From the NCBI GenBank assembly GCA_007119985.1, contig SKOQ01000136.1, forward strand, positions 1 to 18,431: DNA of 18,431 nt, written 5' to 3'. Positions 7,498-14,489 of the stretch are shown here, one piece after another. Position numbers and translations under genes: made by a program. Under the pieces are notes generated by a model that ran no database searches, was not told the DNA's origin, and saw only the letters and a list, made by a program, of their open reading frames with translations. This DNA comes from Marinospirillum sp. Lineage in GTDB: Bacteria > Pseudomonadota > Gammaproteobacteria > Pseudomonadales > Halomonadaceae. Every line of letters begins with the position of its first letter. Positions within the stretch are counted from its first letter, which is position 1.

Positions 7498-8630
7498 CCC
7501 AAGCGAAAGCCCAGCGCGCTGAGCCAAGCCCGCTGGGCTGGATTGTCACTGACGACTTCCAGGCTCGAAAACTCGCGCCGCTCAGGATACTGCTTGCGCA
7601 GCTGATGATAGATCGCCGCCGTTGGCTGTGCCTGTTTTAAGGCTTGCTGCAAGCGCCAGTGATCCAGCGCGGGTTGATACACCAGACTCGCCGCTTGCAA
7701 GGCCGCCTGTTGCGGCGTGAGGTGTGGACTAAGCACCAGCTGACGCCAAGGTACTTCAGGCAGAAAATCAGCCAATTGATGCTGCGGCAGCTGCCCCTGC
7801 CACTGACACCAAGCCTGATAGAGCTGCTCTGTTCCGCGCCCCTTGCCCTCCAGACTATAACCAGCAATATGTGGCGTGGCCAGCTTGAGCTGCGCGATCA
7901 GCTCGCGATCCAGATTCGGCTCACCTTCAAAGACATCCAACAGCACTTCGGCTGGCGTAGGTTGCGCAAGATAAGCTGCTAATGCCACTGGATCGATGAC
8001 CGCCCCGCGCCCAGCATTGATCAACACCCGTGCGCGCATCTTTTCTAATTGCGCGGCCCCGATCAGGTGCCAACTCGGATGCAGGCCATCACGCACCAGC
8101 GGGGTATGTAAGCACAAGAGATCGGCTTCTTCGAGGAGCGTCTCTAAACTGGCCCAGTTGCCTTGTGGTTCAGCAGCAGCACGCGGAGGGTCATTGAGCA
8201 GTAAGCGACACCCCAGCTGGCCCAAACGCCGCGCCAAGCGCCCACCGACCTGTCCAACCCCCACGATCCCGATGCGTTGCTGATCAAGCTGCCAGCCCTG
8301 TTCTTCTGCCAATTGCAACAAGCAGGCGAGCACATAATCCACCACCGAATCAGCATTACAGCCTGGCGCATGGGCAAAACGAATACCGCGCGCGGCCAAA
8401 GCGGCTTGATCGACATGATCAACACCGATGGTGGCACTGCCCACAAACTGTACTCGGCTCTGCGCCAAGAGTGCTGCATCCACCTGCGTCACCGAACGCA
8501 CTAAAAGTGCATCGGCTTCTTGCAGAGTCGAGGCTTGAATCGCGGCACCTGGCAGACGAATCAGCTCACTCACGCTGGAGGCAAAAAAAGCCTCGGCAAA
8601 GGGGATATTTTCATCGACCACTAAGCGCAT
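7494..8630 (-). CDS. pdxB: Erythronate-4-phosphate dehydrogenase PdxB
   Basis: A 378-aa cytoplasmic enzyme of the D-2-hydroxyacid dehydrogenase family. It oxidises 4-phosphoerythronate in the DXP-dependent pyridoxal 5'-phosphate pathway. The N-terminus MRLVVDENIPFAE and SATIGVDHVD are characteristic. The NAD-binding Rossmann motif GIVGVGQVGG gives GxGxxG at 124-129. Catalytic residues are R208 (NAGRGAVID), E237 (FEGEP) and H254 (PHIAGYS). Length matches E. coli PdxB (378) and includes the C-terminal dimerisation domain. AAGGAT lies shortly upstream of the ATG. The stop codon overlaps the chemoreceptor stop by four bases, tail to tail. The product, PLP, is the cofactor of AlaA nearby, though no co-regulation is visible. 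Confidence 0.95.
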   Translation of the reverse strand: MRLVVDENIPFAEAFFASSVSELIRLPGAAIQASTLQEADALLVRSVTQVDAALLAQSRVQFVGSATIGVDHVDQAALAARGIRFAHAPGCNADSVVDYVLACLLQLAEEQGWQLDQQRIGIVGVGQVGGRLARRLGQLGCRLLLNDPPRAAAEPQGNWASLETLLEEADLLCLHTPLVRDGLHPSWHLIGAAQLEKMRARVLINAGRGAVIDPVALAAYLAQPTPAEVLLDVFEGEPNLDRELIAQLKLATPHIAGYSLEGKGRGTEQLYQAWCQWQGQLPQHQLADFLPEVPWRQLVLSPHLTPQQAALQAASLVYQPALDHWRLQQALKQAQPTAAIYHQLRKQYPERREFSSLEVVSDNPAQRAWLSALGFRLG

Positions 8631-8678
8631 GGTGTCATCCTTATTGAAAGAGAAAAGAGAAGGTGGTTTCTGTGCTTC

Positions 8679-8693
8679 TGCTGAGCCTCAGCA
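8679..8693. promoter_or_regulatory. 15-bp perfect palindrome, possible operator
   Basis: TGCTGAG (8679-8685), a single central C, then CTCAGCA (8687-8693). The one-base centre makes an RNA hairpin unlikely, so a dimeric DNA-binding protein is the better guess. It lies 49 bases upstream of pdxB (minus), and before a possible -10 element of the divergent WGR gene. The regulator is unknown. Confidence 0.45.
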
Positions 8694-8726
8694 ATAAAAT
8701 ATTTCTCGCTCACGCTAAAAAGAGTT

Positions 8727-8732
8727 TACAAT
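8727..8732 (+). promoter_or_regulatory. Possible -10 element for the WGR gene
   Basis: TACAAT matches five of six bases of the -10 consensus. The -35 position around 8703-8709 (TTCTCG) is poor, so an activator may be needed if this is real. The predicted start near 8739 would leave a leader of about 79 bases before the GTG at 8818. Confidence 0.3.
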
Positions 8733-8805
8733 CCAAAAGGTTAAGCTGAACACCTTTCAGTTGATCAGCAAGCCAACACAGCCGCTTACTGGCATCTTGT
8801 ATCAT

Positions 8806-8810
8806 GGGAG
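8806..8810 (+). promoter_or_regulatory. Ribosome-binding site selecting the GTG start of the WGR gene
   Basis: GGGAG lies seven bases before GTG 8818. The longer candidate start, TTG 8761, has no Shine-Dalgarno within range. This decides the shorter protein. Confidence 0.6.
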
Positions 8811-8817
8811 TCATCAC

Positions 8818-9105
8818 GTGCTAATACGCTGGGAAAAAGAACAGGACTATTATCTAGTCTATGTGCATCAGGATATGCTCGGTGATCTGCTGGTCACGCG
8901 TGTCTGGGGGCAAACCGGTACCCAGTATGGCGGCATCAAGCATACCTTAGTCCAATCTGAGGATGAGGCGGCGATCCTGGTGGATGATGTACGCCATATT
9001 CAAGAAAGCCGTGGCTACCATAAAGTGCTTGAAACCCACAGCCTCAATCACATTCCAGCCGATTTACAGGCCACCATGCAAGAAGAACTGGCCTTTCAAA
9101 ACTAG
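8818..9105 (+). CDS. Small stand-alone WGR-like domain protein
   Basis: A 95-aa protein starting at GTG 8818 (19 codons longer if TTG 8761 is used). Most of it fits the WGR domain pattern: YYLVYVHQDMLGDLLVTRVWGQTGTQYGGIKHTLVQSEDEA and a closing SRGYHKV. The naming tripeptide appears as WGQ. WGR domains occur in eukaryotic PARPs, where they bind DNA ends and activate the enzyme, and as small bacterial proteins of unclear role, sometimes linked to MolR-like regulators. There is no catalytic or transmembrane segment. The C-terminal 25 residues (HSLNHIPADLQATMQEELAFQN) look helical. It is divergent from pdxB and convergent with the glutaredoxin-like gene. DNA binding is a guess from the family. 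Confidence 0.72.
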   Translation: MLIRWEKEQDYYLVYVHQDMLGDLLVTRVWGQTGTQYGGIKHTLVQSEDEAAILVDDVRHIQESRGYHKVLETHSLNHIPADLQATMQEELAFQN

Positions 9106-9150
9106 GTCGATCACAGCGCGATCACCAAGGCCTCACTCTCGATATCAGCC

Positions 9151-9393
9151 TTAAGCTTGCGCGAGTAACCACTGCTGCAACTGAAGGGCATCAAAAGGCC
9201 AGCCTAATTCCGCTCCTTGCGCAGTTGCCAGCACAGGAATGCGAACCCCATAGCTTTTAACCAGCTGCTCGTCTTCGATAATATCCACCAGCTCCACCTG
9301 CACGCCCTGCGCAAGCCAAGGCTGCAGTAAGGCCTGCGCCTGCTCGCATAAATGACAGCCTAAGGTGGTATAGAGCTTCACATCTAATCGCAT
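9151..9393 (-). CDS. Glutaredoxin-like (DUF836/PF05768-type) protein
   Basis: An 80-aa thioredoxin-fold protein. It begins with a beta strand (VKLYTT) and the redox motif C13-H-L-C16, followed by a helix. The expected cis-proline stands in RIPV (Pro53), and a short C-terminal helix (ALQLQQWLLAQ) completes the minimal fold. The length is usual for the glutaredoxin-like DUF836 group. The substrate is unknown; thiol-disulfide exchange in the cytoplasm is likely. AGGAG lies about nine bases before the ATG. It follows rlmKL on the same strand after 57 bases, with a stem-loop in the gap, so co-transcription with partial termination is plausible. Confidence 0.88.
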   Translation of the reverse strand: MRLDVKLYTTLGCHLCEQAQALLQPWLAQGVQVELVDIIEDEQLVKSYGVRIPVLATAQGAELGWPFDALQLQQWLLAQA

Positions 9394-9413
9394 CTTTAAT
9401 TTGACTCCTCAAA

Positions 9414-9441
9414 ATCACCCCAATCCGATGACTGGGGCGAT
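9414..9441 (-). terminator. Stem-loop between rlmKL and the glutaredoxin-like gene
   Basis: On the minus strand ATCGCCCCA (9441-9433) pairs with TGGGGTGAT (9422-9414) around a ten-base loop: nine pairs including one G-U. It is followed by only a short U run (TTTT counting the stem end). In plus-strand RNA the wobble becomes an A-C mismatch, so the structure favours the minus transcript. It could be a weak terminator or attenuator just before the ribosome-binding site of the next gene. Confidence 0.45.
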
Positions 9442-9450
9442 ACAACCTCT

Positions 9451-11721
9451 TTATTCAGCAACAGGATGGCGTATTTCAAAACACTGATGAATCTTCGGAC
9501 GGCGCTCAAAATCAGGATCGAGCGTAGCACGGCTGATATCCTGTACTTCATAAGCCTCTAAAAGCGCTGGGCTGATCTTAAAACCGCGTAAATTATTGGA
9601 GAAGATCAACACCCCATCGCTGGTGAGTAATGACATCGCATGGTGGACCAGCTCCTCCTGATCCCGCTGAATATCCAAGGTGCCCTGCATACGTTTTGAA
9701 TTCGAGAAGGTGGGTGGGTCCATAAAAATCAGATCATAGCTTAAGCGTCGCTCCTGCGCCTGCTGCGCCAACCAAGCCCGACAATCCGCCTGCACCAAAA
9801 AGTGTTTTTTGCTCTCCTGTTTATTCAACGCGAGATTGCGTTCTAACCAGCTCAAATAGGTGCGGGATAAATCCACACTGGTGGTGTGCAAAGCACCACC
9901 GAGCGCAGCCTGCACGGTTGCCACACCGGTATAGCAAAAGAGATTCAAAAAGCGTAGCCCTTGCGTTTCTTGATACAAGCGCCGACGGATAGGACGGTGA
10001 TCCAAGAATAAGCCAGTATCTAAATAATCGCTCAGATTCACCTCCAGCAGCGCAGCGCCCTCACGCACTGTAAAAAAAGCACCAGCCTCTCCTTGCTTTT
10101 GATATTGGCGCTTGCCTGCCTGACGTTGACGCTGCTTTAAATGCAGAGCCTGCGCAGGCACCTGAAGGACTTCAGGCAAGACAATCAAGGCCTCCATCAA
10201 ACGCTGGCGCGCTTTGTTCTCAGGGATGCTTGCCGGTGGCGCATACTCTTGTACATGCACCTGCTGCTGGCCCGTTTTGGCATCGGTATACAGATCAATC
10301 GCTAATGCATATTCTGGCAAATCAGCATCATAGAGGCGGTAGCAGCTCACCTGCTCTCGCTTCAACCAACGCGCATATTTTTTCAGGTTTTTACGCAAAC
10401 GATTGGCCAGCATCTGCGCGCCTTCGCTCCACGCAGGTGCCGCCACAACAGGCTGAGATTCAGCGGACTGGTCGGCCAGTGCCTCCGTCTGCGCCTTCTC
10501 TTCACTCCTGCCCTCGACTGGCTCTTGGGCCGCGCGCGCTGGAACCACACGCTGAGTGTCACCGCTGAGCTCAAATAAATATAGGCGGCAGTCTAGCGCC
10601 GCATTTTTCAACGGGTAGCTTTTATAGGGTTTGGCTGGAATCCGGTAGGCCAGATCCTTCTCATTAGTAAAGAGCGCCAGACGCCAGCCTGCATAGTGCT
10701 GCTGCACACGCTGTCCAAAAGCAGCATACACACTGGCTAATCCGGCCAACTCATCCAAACGCTCCCCATAGGGTGGATTGGTGATCACCAGCCCTCGTGT
10801 TGCGCTGGGTGCAGGTAAATCTTGCGCACGACCCTGCTCCACTTCAATCAAGCCCGCCAAACCTGCTCGCTTGAGATTGGCCTGTGCGGTGGCAATGGCA
10901 CTTGGATCTTGATCTCGACCACGGAGATCAAAACGCCGCCAAGCAGCCTCAGCACGACGTACTTCGGCTTCCTCCATCAAGTCTTGCCACACACTGGCGT
11001 GATGGCCTAACCAGGTTTCTACCCCGATCCAAGGGCGCAATAAGCCAGGGGCAATATCCCAGGCCATCAAACCGGCTTCGGCAAGCAGAGTGCCAGAACC
11101 GCAAAAAGGATCGATGAAAGCCGCGCCCTCACGCGCCAACTCCGGCCAACCAGCCCGAATCAGCAAGCCTGCGGCCAGATTCTCACGCAGGGGGGCAGCA
11201 CCAGCTTGTAAACGATAGCCGCGCTGATGCAGGCTGATCCCACCTAGATCAAGGCTGATTGTGGCCCGCTCATTTTTATCCAAGCGCAGATGCACACGCA
11301 GATCAGGGCGCTCCTTGATCACATTCGGACGCTGACCACACAGATCGCGAAAATAATCGACCACCGCATCCTTCACCCGCAGCGCTGTATCATGCGTATG
11401 GCGCAGCGCAGGCGTCGTACCATGCACATCTACGGCAAAGCTACCCTCGGCAAGCAGATGGTCCTGCCAATCGATGGCCTTGAGCCAAATCGCCAAATCT
11501 TCCGCACTAGTCACTGTGGCTTGATCCAACTCCAGCAACAAACGGCTGGCTAAGCGTGACCAGATCAAAACCCGATAGGCCGCTTCTAAAGTGCCTTGTC
11601 CTGTAACTCGACCAACACGCGGATTGGCTTCGACAAATCCCAGAGATTTGGCCTCATCAGCAAGAAGCGCTTCTAAACCCTGCGAGCAACTCAGATGAAA
11701 AGTGTAAAGATGATCAAGCAT
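9451..11721 (-). CDS. rlmL: Bifunctional 23S rRNA methyltransferase RlmKL
   Basis: A 756-aa fused enzyme. The N-terminal half (RlmL) makes m2G2445 and the C-terminal half (RlmK) m7G2069 of 23S rRNA in E. coli numbering. Residues about 1-160 carry the N-terminal ferredoxin-like/THUMP region that binds RNA. The first methyltransferase domain has the SAM motif DPFCGSGTLL (204-213) and catalytic NPPYGERL (315-322). The second has NLFCYTGVATVQ (593-604) for SAM and DPPTFSNSKRMQGTLD (668-683). The joining segment at about 387-435 is rich in A, E, Q and S and explains why the protein is longer than the E. coli enzyme (702 aa). It is probably co-transcribed with the glutaredoxin-like gene, and is divergent from rmf. 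Confidence 0.95.
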   Translation of the reverse strand: MLDHLYTFHLSCSQGLEALLADEAKSLGFVEANPRVGRVTGQGTLEAAYRVLIWSRLASRLLLELDQATVTSAEDLAIWLKAIDWQDHLLAEGSFAVDVHGTTPALRHTHDTALRVKDAVVDYFRDLCGQRPNVIKERPDLRVHLRLDKNERATISLDLGGISLHQRGYRLQAGAAPLRENLAAGLLIRAGWPELAREGAAFIDPFCGSGTLLAEAGLMAWDIAPGLLRPWIGVETWLGHHASVWQDLMEEAEVRRAEAAWRRFDLRGRDQDPSAIATAQANLKRAGLAGLIEVEQGRAQDLPAPSATRGLVITNPPYGERLDELAGLASVYAAFGQRVQQHYAGWRLALFTNEKDLAYRIPAKPYKSYPLKNAALDCRLYLFELSGDTQRVVPARAAQEPVEGRSEEKAQTEALADQSAESQPVVAAPAWSEGAQMLANRLRKNLKKYARWLKREQVSCYRLYDADLPEYALAIDLYTDAKTGQQQVHVQEYAPPASIPENKARQRLMEALIVLPEVLQVPAQALHLKQRQRQAGKRQYQKQGEAGAFFTVREGAALLEVNLSDYLDTGLFLDHRPIRRRLYQETQGLRFLNLFCYTGVATVQAALGGALHTTSVDLSRTYLSWLERNLALNKQESKKHFLVQADCRAWLAQQAQERRLSYDLIFMDPPTFSNSKRMQGTLDIQRDQEELVHHAMSLLTSDGVLIFSNNLRGFKISPALLEAYEVQDISRATLDPDFERRPKIHQCFEIRHPVAE

Positions 11722-11949
11722 AGTCGTGCAGCCTTTTATGTAGCGCCACCGTGAAAGACGGCGAAAATCGGATCCAAAATCAACACGCCTTGTGTTGAAG
11801 CTGGCGAAAAAAAACGGTTAGGTTTCATGGGCCTAGCGTGATAAACGAAAGGTTCCATTAGCTTGCCCAATCATTCAACCCTAAATGATAAATAAAATAA
11901 GCTGTCATTTAGCTGTCATATCCCCTATCAATAGAGGTGAGGCACTCGA
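11722..11949. other. rlmKL-rmf divergent intergenic region, upstream part
   Basis: I see no gene here. It contains a perfect 7-bp inverted repeat TCAACAC/GTGTTGA (11780-11786 and 11792-11798) close to an A8 run (11807-11814), an AT-rich stretch at 11881-11900, a tandem direct repeat (11900-11919) and a near-palindrome (11922-11937). No convincing rlmKL promoter could be chosen. The repeats nearest rmf are described separately. Confidence 0.5.
11900..11919. repeat. Tandem direct repeat upstream of rmf
   Basis: AGCTGTCAT occurs at 11900-11908 and again at 11911-11919. The period is 11 bp, which places both copies on the same face of the helix. It sits about 30 bp upstream of the predicted rmf -35 element, where an activator or repressor could bind as two adjacent monomers or dimers. 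The binding protein is unknown. Confidence 0.6.
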
Positions 11950-11977
11950 GTGACCTGCCGGAGAAGGATGCTATCTT
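11950..11977 (+). promoter_or_regulatory. Extended -10 promoter of rmf
   Basis: GTGACC at 11950-11955 (four of six matches to TTGACA), 16 bp, then TATCTT at 11972-11977 preceded by TGC, giving the extended -10 TGCTATCTT. A C just before the -10 hexamer is a feature favoured by RpoS. The predicted start is near 11984. rmf in E. coli responds to ppGpp and stationary phase, which fits, but sigma-factor choice is inferred. Confidence 0.5.
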
Positions 11978-12003
11978 ACAATAAACAAGAGAGGCCGTAC
12001 TCT

Positions 12004-12222
12004 ATGAAGCGTCAAAAACGAGATCGTACTCAGAGTGTTTTTACCCGTGGCTACCAAGCTGGCATGGCAGGTCAATCCAAAGACAAATGTCCACTCACCC
12101 AAGAAGAGCTGCGTCATAACTGGCTAAATGGCTGGCGTGAAGGCAGAGAAGATCGCTGGTCTGGTATGCGCGGCGTCTCCGCCATTCACAAAAATCCCGC
12201 GGTACAATCTGGTCTCCTATAA
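12004..12222 (+). CDS. rmf: Ribosome modulation factor Rmf
   Basis: A 72-aa basic protein that drives 70S ribosomes into inactive 100S dimers in stationary phase. The N-terminus MKRQKRDRTQSVFTRGYQAGMAG, followed by SKDKCP and WLNGWREGREDR, closely follows E. coli Rmf (MKRQKRDR...RGYQAG...WLGGWRE). The frame is open to an upstream start at 11950, but homology and the ribosome-binding site AGAGAGG (11988-11994, nine bases before the ATG) fix the start at 12004. The C-terminal tail from about residue 54 (GMRGVSAIHKNPAVQSGLL) goes beyond the 55-aa E. coli protein; pseudomonad versions are also longer, as I recall. It is monocistronic, with its own promoter and a strong terminator. Confidence 0.95.
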   Translation: MKRQKRDRTQSVFTRGYQAGMAGQSKDKCPLTQEELRHNWLNGWREGREDRWSGMRGVSAIHKNPAVQSGLL

Positions 12223-12259
12223 TCTTTATTTGATTCCATGCCACTGACTCATCTCGACT

Positions 12260-12290
12260 ATCCCCGCTGACTGCGGGGATCTTGCTTTTT
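12260..12290 (+). terminator. Rho-independent terminator of rmf
   Basis: Perfect 8-bp stem ATCCCCGC (12260-12267) and GCGGGGAT (12273-12280) with loop TGACT, followed by a U-rich tail ending in TTTTT (12286-12290). It lies 37 bases after the rmf stop codon and separates rmf from rdgC. Confidence 0.88.
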
Positions 12291-12370
12291 AGGCCACCAC
12301 TTCGCTCTCACTCAGCTGGACTCTGGCGTCTCCCCTTGTGATCAGAGATAATAGCCGACTCATTGAGCAG

Positions 12371-12375
12371 AAGGG
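12371..12375 (+). promoter_or_regulatory. Ribosome-binding site selecting the rdgC start
   Basis: AAGGG lies seven bases before ATG 12383. The frame is open further upstream to 12338, but the RdgC family begins M(L)WFK, which agrees with 12383. Confidence 0.7.
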
Positions 12376-12382
12376 TTTTTTC

Positions 12383-13306
12383 ATGTGGTTTAAAGCGTTA
12401 CGCATCTATCAACTGACTCGCCCCCAAACCTGGCAGAGTCAAAGCTTTGAAGAAGGGCTAGCCAAGCAAGCCTTCCAGCCCTGCATGGCGCAACAAGAGC
12501 AAAGCCTAGGCTGGATCTCGCCCACAGGTCAGGCACAACTGATCCACCAGCAGGGCGATCAATGGCTGATTGCACTCAAGATTGAAGAAAAAATCCTGCC
12601 GAAATCCGTCATCAACGAACAGGTCCAGCTGTTAGCCGAACAAAGAGCTGCTAGCGAACAACGCACCATAGGCCGCAAAGAAAAACAGCAGCTGGCAGAG
12701 GAAGTGAAAATCACGCTACTACCTCAAGCTTTTACCCGTTCGCGCCAGCTCCATTTATGGATAGATTTACAACAACAACGCTTGATCTTTAATCACAGCT
12801 CAGAAAAACTCTGCGAACTGGCGTTGAATCTTTTACGCGAGAGCCTAGGTAGCCTGCCAGTCATCCCACTCAATACACAGCTCACCAGCACACAAGTGAT
12901 GACACAATGGCTGATCGATCAACCTGCACAGGATTTTACCCTGCTCGATCAATGCGAGCTACGTGATCCAGAAGACAGCCAAGCCGTGGTACGCTGCAAG
13001 GGCCAAGATCTACAGAGTGAAGAAATTCGCCAACTTGTGGCCCATGGTCAGCAGGTCACACAGCTTCGCCTTGACTGGCAGGATCAGGTGCAATTCACCT
13101 TAACAGATCAACTTGGCTTCAAGACGCTTCAATATGCAGATCAATTGATCGAGGAGGCGGCCGATGTTAATCCAGACCAAGATCCCTTGATTGCCTTAGA
13201 TGCCGAATTTATCCTGATGACCAATTGTCTGAGCGGTCTGATTGATCGCCTCATCCAGCTTCATGAAGGCTTGCATAGCGCTCTGCATACTCCGCCAGAA
13301 CTGTAA
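12383..13306 (+). CDS. rdgC: Recombination-associated protein RdgC
   Basis: A 307-aa nucleoid-associated DNA-binding protein that forms ring-shaped dimers on duplex DNA and can restrain RecA. Recognition is from the start MWFKALRIYQLTR, the block EEKILPKSVINE (E. coli EEKILPSPVIKQ), LLPQAFTRSRQLHLWID, LLRESLGSLPVIPL, the C-terminal KTLQYADQL and DAEFILMTNCLSGLI. Length is close to E. coli RdgC (303). The gene is the first of a tight plus-strand cluster: the acyltransferase starts 17 bases after its stop and the CDF transporter 8 bases after that. No recombination gene is adjacent. I see no clear promoter between the rmf terminator and 12383. Confidence 0.95.
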   Translation: MWFKALRIYQLTRPQTWQSQSFEEGLAKQAFQPCMAQQEQSLGWISPTGQAQLIHQQGDQWLIALKIEEKILPKSVINEQVQLLAEQRAASEQRTIGRKEKQQLAEEVKITLLPQAFTRSRQLHLWIDLQQQRLIFNHSSEKLCELALNLLRESLGSLPVIPLNTQLTSTQVMTQWLIDQPAQDFTLLDQCELRDPEDSQAVVRCKGQDLQSEEIRQLVAHGQQVTQLRLDWQDQVQFTLTDQLGFKTLQYADQLIEEAADVNPDQDPLIALDAEFILMTNCLSGLIDRLIQLHEGLHSALHTPPEL

Positions 13307-13323
13307 ATTGAGACACTGTATTT

Positions 13324-14481
13324 ATGACCACCCCTCACGATGAATTCGCCAATATTCGCCCTTATCATGATGATGAGGTGCACCCAGTGCTCAACCGACT
13401 GGCCGAAGATCCTGAATTGGCACAGGCCATACTGCGCTTTAAGTTTCCGCGCTGGGCTTCAACGCCACTGATCGCGCCTTTTCTCAGCTGGCTGGTACGC
13501 AAAAATCTGCGCCGTCTCCTTGGTCGCGCGCACAGCATCAGAGACGTCCAACTTTATGTCGAAGCCTATATGGCGCGGATGCTCGCCAAATCGACGGATG
13601 GCATGACTGTTGATGGCATCGAAAAGCTCGATCCTCAGCAAACCTATCTGTTTGTCAGCAATCATCGTGATATTGCAATGGACCCCGCACTGGTGAACTA
13701 TGCCCTGCATACACGCGGGATGAACACCGTGCGGATCGCGATAGGCGATAATCTACTCAAAAAACCCTATGTCAGCGATTTGATGCGACTCAACAAGAGT
13801 TTTATCGTTCAGCGATCTGCAAAAGGGGTGCGCCAAGTGATGGCGGCCTTTCAACAGCTCTCGCGCTATATCGATTTCAGCCTGCATCAAGAACACCACT
13901 CCATCTGGATTGCCCAGCGAGAAGGTCGGGCAAAAAACGGGATTGATCGCACCGATCCAGCCATTATCAAAATGTTCTGCATGGCGAAAAAGAAAGAACT
14001 CCCCTTTAGCGAGATCATCCAACAGCTCAACATCGTGCCCGTTGCGATCAGCTATGAATATGACCCACTGGGCATAGAGAAAGCACGCGAGCTGGTCATG
14101 AAGCAGCAAGAAGGCAGCTATGCCAAGGGAGAGTTTGAGGATATGATCAGCATCGCCCAAGGCATCGCGGGCTATAAAGGCCGTGTTCATGTGGCCTTTG
14201 GTGAACCCCTTCAAGCTGATCTGACCGATGCAGATGCCGTTGCTCAGGCCATCGATGCGCAGATTGCACGCCTTTATCGCTTGTTCCCAAGTCACTATCT
14301 GGCCCTCGAAGCCTTAGGTGAATTGCAAGATATTGCACTGCCCGATTTTGATCTGCGTTATCGCGCCGCTTTTAATCAGCAGCTGGCTGCCTGTCCAGAA
14401 GCCTACCAACATCAATGGCTGGACATGTATGCCAATCCAGTCAAGAACTACTTTAATCGCTTGGATGACCCAACACACTAG
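13324..14481 (+). CDS. PlsC/PlsB-superfamily glycerophosphate acyltransferase-like protein
   Basis: A 385-aa member of the lysophosphatidic-acid/glycerol-phosphate acyltransferase superfamily (PF01553-type). The acceptor motif reads SNHRDIAMDPALV, with H114, D116 and D120, so the aspartates lie at +2 and +6 instead of the usual HX4D +5. The second motif is QREGRAKNGIDRTDP (198-212), like the PlsB EGGRSRTG block. IVPVAISYEYDP (237-248) matches the closing VPV motif. There is no signal peptide and no obvious membrane span, although WASTPLIAPFLSWLV (44-58) could dip into the membrane. Role in phospholipid or storage-lipid acylation is inferred; the acyl acceptor is unknown. The ribosome-binding site is weak (GAGA near 13310), so coupling with rdgC is likely. 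Confidence 0.85.
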   Translation: MTTPHDEFANIRPYHDDEVHPVLNRLAEDPELAQAILRFKFPRWASTPLIAPFLSWLVRKNLRRLLGRAHSIRDVQLYVEAYMARMLAKSTDGMTVDGIEKLDPQQTYLFVSNHRDIAMDPALVNYALHTRGMNTVRIAIGDNLLKKPYVSDLMRLNKSFIVQRSAKGVRQVMAAFQQLSRYIDFSLHQEHHSIWIAQREGRAKNGIDRTDPAIIKMFCMAKKKELPFSEIIQQLNIVPVAISYEYDPLGIEKARELVMKQQEGSYAKGEFEDMISIAQGIAGYKGRVHVAFGEPLQADLTDADAVAQAIDAQIARLYRLFPSHYLALEALGELQDIALPDFDLRYRAAFNQQLAACPEAYQHQWLDMYANPVKNYFNRLDDPTH

Positions 14482-14489
14482 AGTCTGCC

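Noticed and set aside
6961..7527. A 188-codon minus-strand ORF opposite the chemoreceptor
   Set aside because: It mirrors the repetitive coiled-coil coding sequence of the MCP and overlaps pdxB; no independent support.
11822..11850. Possible minus-strand small RNA terminator ending in the T8 run (complement of 11807-11814)
   Set aside because: Only a four-base stem (TAGG/CCTA) precedes the T run, and no promoter for such an RNA was found.
13753..14295. A 180-codon minus-strand ORF opposite the acyltransferase
   Set aside because: The plus-strand gene has clear family motifs; the antisense frame has none.
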